This document shows, in pieces, positions 8,344 through 15,114 of a DNA stretch of 64,000 nt; the stretch's first letter is position 1, and every line of letters begins with the position of its first letter. A model generated the notes under the pieces. The model ran no database searches. It saw nothing but the letters and a program-made list of their open reading frames with translations, and was not told the origin of the DNA. A program made the translations under genes and the position numbers. The stretch comes from Stenotrophomonas rhizophila (lineage in GTDB: Bacteria; Pseudomonadota; Gammaproteobacteria; Xanthomonadales; Xanthomonadaceae). The stretch covers positions 83,290 through 147,289 of the forward strand of contig NZ_JACWUO010000011.1 of assembly GCF_020857975.1 (NCBI RefSeq), in the 5' to 3' direction.

Positions 8344-9555
8344 ATGAAACTGCATCGCCAACTTCTCACTGCGGCCGTGGCGGCTGCGCTGTTCGTTCCG
8401 GCCGCTCACGCAGAAGTGGCCATCGATGTGATCGGCGGTTCGGAGATCACCTTCGAAGGCCTGGTCCAGGCCGACGGCAACTGGTTCGACAACGACCTGA
8501 CCGACCTCAACGGTGGCGATGCCGCCAACGGCAAGAACAGCGAATTCGAACTGCGCCGCGCCGAGCTGGTGCTCAAGGGCAAGGGCCCGGGCAACATCGA
8601 GTGGGTGGTCGGCTACGACGCCAAGGCCGACAAGTTCCTGGACACCAACCTGAAGTACAAGCTGGCCGGCAACGCCAACCACTTCGTGCAGTTCGGCCAG
8701 TTCAAGCAGCCCAACAGCCTGGAAGAACTGTCCAGCACCAAGAACAACGACTTCATCTCCAAGGCCACGGTCACCAATACCTATGCCGTGGCCCGCCGCC
8801 TCGGCGCGGCCTACAGCATCGGCGATGCGAACTGGTCGGTCACCGCCAGCGCCTTCGGCCGCGAGCTGACCCGCAACCTGGCCCACGGCAGCGGCTACGG
8901 CGCGCGCGGTACCTGGGCGCCGATCAACGACAAGGGCCAGGTGCTGCATTTCGGCCTGAGCTATGTCGACTACGACACCGATGCGGACACCCTGCGCGTG
9001 CGCGCCCGTCCCAACGCCGACCTGGCCACCGCGCGCCTGGTCGACAGCGGCAACCTGGTCGACACCGACCGGGTCAGCACGATCGGCGCCGAAGCGATGT
9101 ACATCGGCGGCCCGTTCAAGGCCCAGGCCGAGTACTACACCAGCAAGGCCAAGCGTTACACCCGCGACAACTACACCAGCGACGGCTACTACGTCAGCGG
9201 CCTGTGGAACATCACCGGCGAAACCTGGGGCTACAAGGGCGGCACCCCGACCACCGGCCTGCCGGACGAGCCGGGCCGCGGCATGTGGCAGCTGGGCGCG
9301 CGTTACGACCACATGGACCTCAACGACGGCAACGTCAACGCCAACCCGGTTGCCGGTCGCCCGCCGATCGTCGATGGCGTGCTCGGCGGCAAGATGGACA
9401 TCTGGACGGTGGGCGTGAACTACTACTGGCGCTCCAACACCAAGTTCGCCCTGAACTACGTGATGGTGGACAGCAAGAAGTACAGCTCCAGCGCGCGCAC
9501 CTTCGTCAACGACGACCCGAACATCCTCGAAGCGCGCCTGCAGTTCTTCTGGTAA
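8344..9555 (+). CDS. oprO: Phosphate-selective porin (OprO/OprP family)
   Basis: Outer-membrane trimeric channel for phosphate or polyphosphate. 403 residues, with a signal peptide cleaved at AHA-EVAID. The body is made of alternating amphipathic strands typical of a 16-strand barrel (FVQFGQFKQPNSLEELSSTKN, WQLGARYDHMDLND, WTVGVNYYWRSNTKFALNYVMV) and ends in the aromatic LQFFW that the Bam machinery recognises. A half Pho box lies upstream. It faces the RiPP operon across a shared terminator. The pst genes follow beyond that operon, so the phosphate locus is split. Confidence 0.92.
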   Translation: MKLHRQLLTAAVAAALFVPAAHAEVAIDVIGGSEITFEGLVQADGNWFDNDLTDLNGGDAANGKNSEFELRRAELVLKGKGPGNIEWVVGYDAKADKFLDTNLKYKLAGNANHFVQFGQFKQPNSLEELSSTKNNDFISKATVTNTYAVARRLGAAYSIGDANWSVTASAFGRELTRNLAHGSGYGARGTWAPINDKGQVLHFGLSYVDYDTDADTLRVRARPNADLATARLVDSGNLVDTDRVSTIGAEAMYIGGPFKAQAEYYTSKAKRYTRDNYTSDGYYVSGLWNITGETWGYKGGTPTTGLPDEPGRGMWQLGARYDHMDLNDGNVNANPVAGRPPIVDGVLGGKMDIWTVGVNYYWRSNTKFALNYVMVDSKKYSSSARTFVNDDPNILEARLQFFW

Positions 9556-9593
9556 GCGGCGGTTCCAGGCACGTATCGCCTGGGGCGCACAGC

Positions 9594-9624
9594 AAAGGCA
9601 CGGCTTCGGCCGTGCCTTTGCGTT
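9594..9624. terminator. Bidirectional terminator between oprO and the EamA gene
   Basis: AAAGGCACGG-CTTCGG-CCGTGCCTTT (9594-9619) with an A-rich 5' side and a 3' GCGTTTCTT run. It is convergently placed and serves both the porin gene and the leftward RiPP operon. Confidence 0.85.
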
Positions 9625-9630
9625 TCTTCC

Positions 9631-10509
9631 TCACCCCGCCGCCCGGCGCCGTGCCAGCCCCTGCAGCAGCAGGCTCAGGCTGACCAGCGCGATCCCCAGC
9701 CACTGCCGCAGCCCCAATGCCTCGGCATAGAACAGCGCGGCGAACGCACTGCCCAGCACCGGCACCAGCACGGTGAACCAGGACGCGCGCAGCGCGCCCA
9801 GCCCGGCAATGGCGAAGTACCACAGCCAGAACACCAGCGCGCCGTTGAACAGGCCCGCGTACAACACCCCCACCACGTCGGCCACACGCGGCATCGGCAG
9901 CGCATGCCCCGATGGCAGCAGCTCGATCAGCAGCAGCGGCACGCTGGTCACGAAGGCGATCAGCATCTGCAGCGTCACCGCCGTGAACGGCTGGCAGTGC
10001 GCGCCGACCTGGCCCGACCACCAGGTGCCCAGCGCCCACAGCAGCGCATTGGCCAGCACCAGCAACGCGCCGGCCCCGACCAGCGCATCGCCGGCATAGA
10101 CCGCCACCCCGGCCAGCGCCGCCAGCGGTGCGGCCACGCCCAATGGCGACCACTGCCGCGTCTGCAGCGCGACGATCACGCTGGTGAACGCCGGCATCGT
10201 ATACATCATGGTCAGCACGCTGGACGCCGGAAACCAGGCCAGTGCCAGCATGTTCACCGACGACACCACGGTGCCGTTGACCGCCACCGCCAGCAGCAGC
10301 CGGCGCCGCGGCCGCGGCTCCATCCGCCGCGCATCGGCGATGCTGCGCCGTACCCAGGGCAGCAGCGGCAGCAGCCCCACCGCCATCGCGCAGAACCGGA
10401 ACACCCACGGCCCCAGGTGCACGATCGCGTCCTTGGCCAGCGAGAAGCTGGTGCTCCAGATCAGCACCACCGCCAGCGCCGCGGCGATGCTGCGGCGGTC
10501 ACTGACCAT
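9631..10509 (-). CDS. EamA/DMT-family transporter, last gene of the RiPP operon
   Basis: 292-residue membrane protein with ten hydrophobic helices in two EamA repeats (first from AAALAVVLIWSTSF, second from GALLVLANALLWALGTWW to VLVPVLGSAFAALFYAEALGLRQWLGIALVSLSLL). DMT-family carriers commonly export amino acids and small metabolites. Its start overlaps the end of the oxygenase gene by 11 bases, so it belongs to the same transcript as the precursor, E1-like and oxygenase genes. The natural guess is export of, or self-protection from, the peptide-derived product. The pantocin A cluster also includes a membrane transporter, though I do not recall its family. Not proven by sequence alone. Confidence 0.85.
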   Translation of the reverse strand: MVSDRRSIAAALAVVLIWSTSFSLAKDAIVHLGPWVFRFCAMAVGLLPLLPWVRRSIADARRMEPRPRRRLLLAVAVNGTVVSSVNMLALAWFPASSVLTMMYTMPAFTSVIVALQTRQWSPLGVAAPLAALAGVAVYAGDALVGAGALLVLANALLWALGTWWSGQVGAHCQPFTAVTLQMLIAFVTSVPLLLIELLPSGHALPMPRVADVVGVLYAGLFNGALVFWLWYFAIAGLGALRASWFTVLVPVLGSAFAALFYAEALGLRQWLGIALVSLSLLLQGLARRRAAG

Positions 10510-11188
10510 CGGCCTCTCCGGTGGCGTAGCGGGCGATCGCCGCCAGCCGCGGCACTGTCGGCCGCGCGGTCACCATCGACACACAATGCGGAACCTGGCG
10601 GGCACTGGTATCAAACAGCAGGGCCTGGAAGCGGGTTGGCACCAGGCAGGCTCGTACCGCGGTGCGGTCATCATCAAGCACCAGTGTCAGCCCACCATGG
10701 TTGGGGTCCCAGCGTCGGGTCAAATTGACCGCCAGGCCGAAGCTCTGGCCCGGGTCGCAGTGCGTGGACAGGAAGTTGCCCTGGTCGAACCGGCTCACAT
10801 AGAACTGGCTGACCGCCAGTGGCACCCGACCGGTCACCGTGGCCAACAGCTCCAGCACCGCTGTGGAACCCAGCAACACCCGCAGCGCGGCAAATGCGGG
10901 CACCCGGCGGTTGGCAGGGCTGTCCTGCAGCCGGCGGAACGAGAAGGCGAACCGGCCGGCCGCATAGTCCTGTTCGGCAAGAGCATGCGCACGCGATGCC
11001 TGCTCGATCCCGCCGGCAGGCAGATCGGCCTCGCCGCAGCGGTGCTTGATAATGAATGACCATGCGCGCTCATCGATGGCCTCGATGCCGTCGGCCAGCC
11101 TCGCCAGGCCCGGCACGAACATCGACAAGTCGAAGCACACATAGCCCTGCGCCACGAAAGCCGCATGCAGCGTGTCAGGAACGTGCAA
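10499..11188 (-). CDS. 2-oxoglutarate/Fe(II) oxygenase, PaaB-like RiPP tailoring enzyme
   Basis: 229 residues with a double-stranded beta-helix oxygenase pattern. The iron facial triad is visible as H143-x-D145 (in FLSTHCDPG) and H201 (in QVPHCVSM), with a 2-oxoglutarate-binding Arg candidate at 209 or 214. SQFYVSRFDQGNFLSTHCD resembles the prolyl-4-hydroxylase-like family. Its start lies inside the 3' end of the E1-like gene (14-base overlap) and its end overlaps the exporter. In the pantocin A pathway the third biosynthetic component is an oxygenase of this type, so hydroxylation or oxidation of the modified core peptide is the likely job. The exact reaction is inferred. Confidence 0.85.
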   Translation of the reverse strand: MHVPDTLHAAFVAQGYVCFDLSMFVPGLARLADGIEAIDERAWSFIIKHRCGEADLPAGGIEQASRAHALAEQDYAAGRFAFSFRRLQDSPANRRVPAFAALRVLLGSTAVLELLATVTGRVPLAVSQFYVSRFDQGNFLSTHCDPGQSFGLAVNLTRRWDPNHGGLTLVLDDDRTAVRACLVPTRFQALLFDTSARQVPHCVSMVTARPTVPRLAAIARYATGEADGQ

Positions 11189-12299
11189 ACACCACCTCCT
11201 CCCGGAACTGGTAGGTCTGTAGCGAAAAATGCAGGCGCGTGCCGACCAGGTTGCAGCGGTCGTAACCGGTCAGCAGGTTGACCGCCTGGTCGGCCGCCAA
11301 CCCAGCCATCACCCCCAGCGATGGTGCGCTCTGCCATGCATTGACGGTGCGGTTGCCATCGCAGAAGGCGTTGCGCAGCCGCGCTTCCTGGAAGGCGCGC
11401 AGCAGCGGTTCGGCGCTGTAGAAACGCTGCTGCGCCGGCACCCGAAGCTGCTCGAAGTCCGGGTGGCTGCCGTCGTATGGATAGATCGGGCCGACCGCGA
11501 TGTCCAGCGGATCACCACCCAGCTCCATCACCGCAATGCCGCGCTCGGCGGCCAGCCGGTGCAGCACCCGCTCCACCGTGCACTGACGGTAGTAGCCCAG
11601 GCTGGCCCAGGCCAGCACCACCAGATCGACCTGTTCCAGCAACCCGGCCAACTGCTGCGGATCGGCCTCGGCGAACGCGGCCACGCCCTCCACCCGCACA
11701 TTCGGGTTGTGCGCGCGCAGGCTGTCGGTGGCGGCGGCCACCTTGCTGCGGCCTACGTCGGCGGCGGTATACAGAATCTGTCGATTCAGGTTGGAGGTCT
11801 CCACCGTGTCGCCGTCCACGATCCGCAGCGTGCCCACCCCGCAACGGGCCAGCTGCAGGCAGCACCAGGTGCCCCATCCGCCCATGCCGAGCACCAGCAC
11901 CCGCGCCTGCTTGAGCCGCTCCTGGTAGATCACCGCATTGGCCACCCGCTGCTGGTCGACCAGGGCGAACTGCAGGATCTGCCGGTCGTAGCGCTCCAGT
12001 TCCTCGGCACCGAGCACGGCCGACACCCAGGCGTTCTCCTCCACCAGCCCGAACCCCACCAGCGCATCGATGAAAACGGTCACCTCCTCGGCGGCAACCC
12101 CCAGCCCCTGCGCCGCCACTTCCTTGAGGATGCGCGGCACGGTGTGCTGACCATCCAGCAGCCCCAGCACCACCGCCACCCACGGCGGTGGCTGCGGAAT
12201 GATCTTGGATCTGCCGGGAATCTCCCCTATGCACAGGTCTCCCTCGTCGGAGACCAGCACGTGATGCGAACGCTTCAGCAGCGGCTTGATCAACCCCAT
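11175..12299 (-). CDS. RRE-ThiF/E1-like adenylating enzyme, PaaA-like (pantocin A type)
   Basis: 374 residues. Residues 8-90 look like a PqqD-type RiPP recognition element: predicted strands (HVLVSDEGDLCIGEI) followed by winged-helix helices (VAVVLGLLDGQHTVPRILKEV, EEVTVFIDALVGFGLVEE). Residues 130-370 are a ThiF/MoeB/MccB fold with the nucleotide loop VLGMGGWGT (137-144), DGDTVETSNLNRQ (162-174, with Asp, Asn and the Arg finger) and GRSKVAA (Lys186). No CxxC zinc pairs are apparent. PaaA has this same fused layout and turns two adjacent glutamates of its precursor into the fused bicyclic core through ATP-dependent activation. The ribosome site is GGGAGGGG. It is the first enzyme gene after the precursor. 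Confidence 0.9.
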   Translation of the reverse strand: MGLIKPLLKRSHHVLVSDEGDLCIGEIPGRSKIIPQPPPWVAVVLGLLDGQHTVPRILKEVAAQGLGVAAEEVTVFIDALVGFGLVEENAWVSAVLGAEELERYDRQILQFALVDQQRVANAVIYQERLKQARVLVLGMGGWGTWCCLQLARCGVGTLRIVDGDTVETSNLNRQILYTAADVGRSKVAAATDSLRAHNPNVRVEGVAAFAEADPQQLAGLLEQVDLVVLAWASLGYYRQCTVERVLHRLAAERGIAVMELGGDPLDIAVGPIYPYDGSHPDFEQLRVPAQQRFYSAEPLLRAFQEARLRNAFCDGNRTVNAWQSAPSLGVMAGLAADQAVNLLTGYDRCNLVGTRLHFSLQTYQFREEVVFARS

Positions 12300-12323
12300 G
12301 CGCCCCTCCCTGCACTTCAGAGG

Positions 12324-12350
12324 GGAGGCAGGGCCAATGGCCCTGCCTCC
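12324..12350 (-). promoter_or_regulatory. Intercistronic hairpin between RiPP precursor and modifying enzyme
   Basis: Perfect 12-bp stem (12324-12335 with 12339-12350) around a 3-base loop. It sits in the 60-base gap after the precursor stop and before the ribosome site of the E1-like gene. No T-run follows it leftward, so it is more likely a partial terminator or 3'-end stabiliser. Either would leave more precursor mRNA than enzyme mRNA, a common arrangement in RiPP operons. Confidence 0.75.
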
Positions 12351-12359
12351 CTGCCATGG

Positions 12360-12458
12360 TCAGGCAAGCGCGATGCGCTCACCGGCCCGGTACATCGCAT
12401 CCTCCTCGCTGATCGCTGAGATGCGCTCACGCAGATCGACAAATACGATCGTGGACAT
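12360..12458 (-). CDS. Pantocin-A-type (PaaP-like) RiPP precursor peptide, EED core
   Basis: 32-codon gene, too short for routine calling. ATG at 12458 with a strong GAGGAG ribosome site at 12465-12470, six bases upstream. The peptide contains RISAISEEDAMYRAGER (residues 12-28), with E18-E19-D20 in the middle. From memory, the pantocin A precursor PaaP is 30 residues and carries RISAITEENAMY with the core E16-E17-N18. The two align without gaps through this region, including Arg-Ile-Ser-Ala-Ile before the core and Ala-Met-Tyr after it. A PaaA-like enzyme, an oxygenase and an exporter follow on the same strand. The Asn-to-Asp change in the core predicts a related but different product. Confidence 0.88.
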   Translation of the reverse strand: MSTIVFVDLRERISAISEEDAMYRAGERIALA

Positions 12459-12470
12459 GGTCAACTCCTC

Positions 12471-12755
12471 GTTGGGTTACGCGCCGGTATCGACGCGCCA
12501 GCGACGTTGCGCACGGATCGGGGCCAATGCAAGGAACCCGATCAAAAAAACGCCGCGGATATCCCGATTCGTGAAGGTGTTCGCACGATGGCGGCAGGTA
12601 CGCGCGGCACCTGGATGCAGCGCAGCACGGACTGACCGGCATGCTGTATATGGCGCTGATTATCGATCGCCAACAATGGATTCACGGCCACGATCAGCAC
12701 GCAGCCCGGCTATCTGCACCGGTTATTCTGTACGGCCCCGATCCGGAACGATGCA
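12471..12755. other. Divergent control region, RiPP operon versus gene at 12756
   Basis: 285 bases without a convincing gene. The base composition is less GC-rich than the surroundings (for example ATCAAAAAAACG near 12540 and TGTATATGGCGCTGATTATCGATCG near 12645). It must hold the leftward promoter for the precursor operon and the rightward promoter for the gene at 12756. I could not assign either promoter with confidence. A 71-codon leftward frame (12427-12642) overlaps the precursor gene in another frame and has no coding character. Confidence 0.5.
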
Positions 12756-13538
12756 ATGCGCGCTGCGCTGTTGAACCTGCTGCTGCCGGCCTTGTGCGCG
12801 CTGGCCCCGCTGGCGCACGCGCAGGCCTGCGCCGGGCCCATCGCCGCGCTGGCCGAACGCGCCTATGCGCAGCGGCCCGGCACGGCCCTGCCCGACCGCG
12901 CCGGCTGGGTGCGTGAGCCGCTGGAAGGCGCCTGCCGGGTCTGGCCGGCACGCCCGGAGCTGACCCTGCTGGCGATTCCGGTGTGGCGCCAGGGCGCCGA
13001 GCCGGACCTGCGCGACGGCGACCTGGAGGTGATGGTGCTGGATACCGCCAGCGCGCGCCCGCAGGCCTGGCTGCGGGTGCCCCACGCGCTGGACAGCGAT
13101 GCGATCCGGGCCACCGGGCTGCAGCTGGATACGGCCGCCTATCAGCTCGATGCCGCCACCCGCGCCTTCGGCGTGCGGGTGGATCGCAGTGGTTCATCCA
13201 TGCCCAACCCTTTCGGCGAAACCAGCCTGCGCCTGTTCGTGTACCAGCCCGGTGCGCTGCGCGCGGTATCCGCGCCGCTGGTGGTGGAGCGGATGAACGG
13301 GGAATGGGATACGCGCTGCGCCGGGGACTTCGTCCAGATCGAACGCAGCGTGGCGATCGGGCCGGCACGGGCCGGCGGCTATGCCGATCTGGTGGTGCGG
13401 CAGCGCGGCACCCAGCGCAGCAGTCGCGACGTGGACGGCCAATGCGAGGAGACCACCACGCCCACGGCCACGGTCCGCTACGTGCTGCGCCATGACGGCC
13501 GCCGCTATCCGGTGCCGGCGGCACTGGCGCCGTTGTAA
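12756..13538 (+). CDS. Exported hypothetical protein
   Basis: 260 residues with a clear signal peptide (LLNLLLPALCALAPLAHA-QA). The mature part has four Cys (CAGPIAAL, GACRVW, TRCAGDF, DGQCEETT), plausibly two disulfides, and beta-rich segments (TSLRLFVYQPGALRAVSAPLVVERMNGEW). Family not recognised; it resembles uncharacterised periplasmic proteins of Xanthomonadaceae. It sits between the RiPP operon and the pst genes, transcribed toward pstS. No Pho box is seen immediately before it. Confidence 0.75.
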   Translation: MRAALLNLLLPALCALAPLAHAQACAGPIAALAERAYAQRPGTALPDRAGWVREPLEGACRVWPARPELTLLAIPVWRQGAEPDLRDGDLEVMVLDTASARPQAWLRVPHALDSDAIRATGLQLDTAAYQLDAATRAFGVRVDRSGSSMPNPFGETSLRLFVYQPGALRAVSAPLVVERMNGEWDTRCAGDFVQIERSVAIGPARAGGYADLVVRQRGTQRSSRDVDGQCEETTTPTATVRYVLRHDGRRYPVPAALAPL

Positions 13539-13636
13539 CGCCGGGCAGCGCAATCCAGGCGCGGCGGGTCACCGGGGCGTGGCGAGGCGCCCTTCCAATG
13601 CGGGTTTGATTGTTACCAAAGCGCGGCCAGTCCACC

Positions 13637-13687
13637 CTGTCACGTATGCGTCACATGACAGACGTCGCACTGTCATCGAACCGTTAT
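13637..13687 (+). promoter_or_regulatory. Two in-register Pho boxes upstream of pstS
   Basis: Box 1 is CTGTCACGTATGCGTCAC (13637-13654). Box 2 is CTGTCATCGAACCGTTAT (13670-13687). Each is two 7-mers separated by four bases, and the boxes start exactly 33 bases apart, keeping the 11-base PhoB repeat register on one DNA face. They end 55 bases before the pstS start, where a PhoB-activated promoter would lie. Confidence 0.85.
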
Positions 13688-13742
13688 GGAATGAGCGCCG
13701 GGCGGGAAACCCCGCACCGTCATCCATCCCAGGAGCCACCCC

Positions 13743-14762
13743 GTGATCCACGCCTTCAAGTCGCGCGCCGCCGTTGCCGTCCTCGCCGCGTCGTCCGTGT
13801 TCGCCGCCAATGCCGCCGATGTGACCGGCGCGGGCGCCTCGTTCATCTACCCGGTCATGTCCAAGTGGTCGGCCGACTACAGCACCGCGACCGGCAAGAA
13901 GGTCAACTACCAGTCCATCGGTTCCGGTGGCGGCATCGCCCAGATCAAGGCGGCCACCGTCGACTTCGGCTCCTCCGATGCGCCGCTCAAGCCCGAAGAA
14001 CTGGCGGCCGCCGGCCTGGCCCAGTTCCCGTCGGTGATTGGCGGCGTGGTCCCGGTGATCAACGTGGCCGGCATCGCGCCGGGCGCGCTGAAGCTGGATG
14101 GCCCGACCCTGGCCAACATCTTCCTGGGCAAGATCAAGACCTGGAACGACCCGGCGATCGCCGCGCTGAACCCGGGCGTCAAGCTGCCCGACGGCAAGAT
14201 CACCGTCGTGCACCGCTCCGATGGTTCGGGCACCACCTTCAACTTCGTCAACTACCTGTCCAAGGTCAACCCGGAGTGGAAGAGCAAGGTCGGCGAAGGC
14301 ACCTCGGTGCAGTGGCCGGTCGGCATCGGTGGCAAGGGCAATGAAGGCGTTGCCGCCTACGTGAAGCAGATCAAGGGCGGCATCGGCTACGTCGAACTGT
14401 CCTACGCGCTGCAGAACAAGATGTCCTACGCCGCGATGAAGAACGCCGCGGGCAAGATCGTGCTGCCCAGCGACACCTCCTTCGCCGCCGCCGCGGCCAG
14501 CGCCGACTGGGCCAGCGCCAAGGACTTCTACCTGGTCATGACCAACGCCCCGGGCGCCGAAGCCTGGCCGATCACCGCCACCAACTTCATCCTGGTCCGC
14601 AAGCAGCCCAAGAACGTGGCCAACGCCAAGGCCACCCAGGAGTTCTTCCGCTGGGTCTACAAGAGCGGCGATGCCCAGGCCAAGCAGCTGGACTACGTGC
14701 CGCTGCCGGACACCCTGGTCAAGCAGATCGAAACCTACTGGACCCAGAACCTGAAATATTGA
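13743..14762 (+). CDS. pstS: Phosphate ABC transporter substrate-binding protein PstS (soluble)
   Basis: Periplasmic phosphate receptor for PstCAB. 339 residues from a GTG at 13743 with AGGAG eight bases upstream. The signal peptide ends near SSVFAANA-ADV. Phosphate-binding motifs are visible: TGAGASFIYP, IGSGGGIAQI, VDFGSSDAPL and HRSDGSGTTF (the phosphate loop with Arg-Ser-Asp-Gly-Ser-Gly-Thr-Thr). It is preceded by two Pho boxes and followed by REPs and two terminators, so it is probably transcribed largely on its own. A second paralogue with a lipid anchor follows at 15115. Confidence 0.97.
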   Translation: MIHAFKSRAAVAVLAASSVFAANAADVTGAGASFIYPVMSKWSADYSTATGKKVNYQSIGSGGGIAQIKAATVDFGSSDAPLKPEELAAAGLAQFPSVIGGVVPVINVAGIAPGALKLDGPTLANIFLGKIKTWNDPAIAALNPGVKLPDGKITVVHRSDGSGTTFNFVNYLSKVNPEWKSKVGEGTSVQWPVGIGGKGNEGVAAYVKQIKGGIGYVELSYALQNKMSYAAMKNAAGKIVLPSDTSFAAAAASADWASAKDFYLVMTNAPGAEAWPITATNFILVRKQPKNVANAKATQEFFRWVYKSGDAQAKQLDYVPLPDTLVKQIETYWTQNLKY

Positions 14763-14768
14763 TCGGCC

Positions 14769-14891
14769 GTCACCACCAACGGTGGTGACCTACCGGCAAC
14801 GGCGGCGTCACCACAACGGTGGTGGCCCACCGGCAACGGCGTCACGACCATCGTAGTGACCCAGCGGTAGGTACCGACCGTTGGTCGGTAC
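14769..14891. repeat. Cluster of four SMAG-type REPs after pstS
   Basis: 14769-14793 and 14807-14830 (CACCAC..GTGGTG stems, CTAC/CCAC ends), a shorter one at 14841-14860 (GTCACGACCATCGTAGTGAC), and a perfect GTAG-headed one at 14867-14891 in the opposite orientation. All lie between the stop of pstS and its terminators. Confidence 0.75.
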
Positions 14892-14941
14892 CGGCAACAG
14901 GCAATGGCGGCGGCAGGACCTCTCTCCCCTGCCGCCGCCGG

Positions 14942-15016
14942 GGCGCGGATCGCAAGATCCGCGCCTTCTGTTTTGGCCACCGCGCCACCCCCGAGCCCCG
15001 CCCTGCGGGGCTTTTG
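14942..15016 (+). terminator. Two consecutive terminators after pstS
   Basis: First: GGCGCGGATC-GCAA-GATCCGCGCC (14942-14965), then TTCTGTTTT. Second: AGCCCCGC-CCT-GCGGGGCT (14994-15012), then TTT. They isolate pstS from the second binding-protein gene, which has its own Pho box. Confidence 0.85.
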
Positions 15017-15032
15017 CGTGCTGCCGGTCACG

Positions 15033-15050
15033 CCGTCATACGGCTGTAAC
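15033..15050 (+). promoter_or_regulatory. Pho box upstream of the second pstS
   Basis: CCGTCATACGGCTGTAAC: two 7-mers (CCGTCAT, CTGTAAC) separated by four bases, 65 bases before the gene start. A weaker third repeat (ACATCAT) follows in the same 11-base register at 15055-15061. Confidence 0.75.
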
Positions 15051-15114
15051 AAAAACATCATTTCATAGTCGCGTCGCCGGAAAGACCGGCCCCTACCCCG
15101 CTACGGAGTGACGC

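Noticed and set aside
12427..12642. 71-codon leftward frame overlapping the RiPP precursor
   Set aside because: Cys/Arg-rich noise in a different frame, no ribosome site; the 32-codon frame has a strong ribosome site and a family match.
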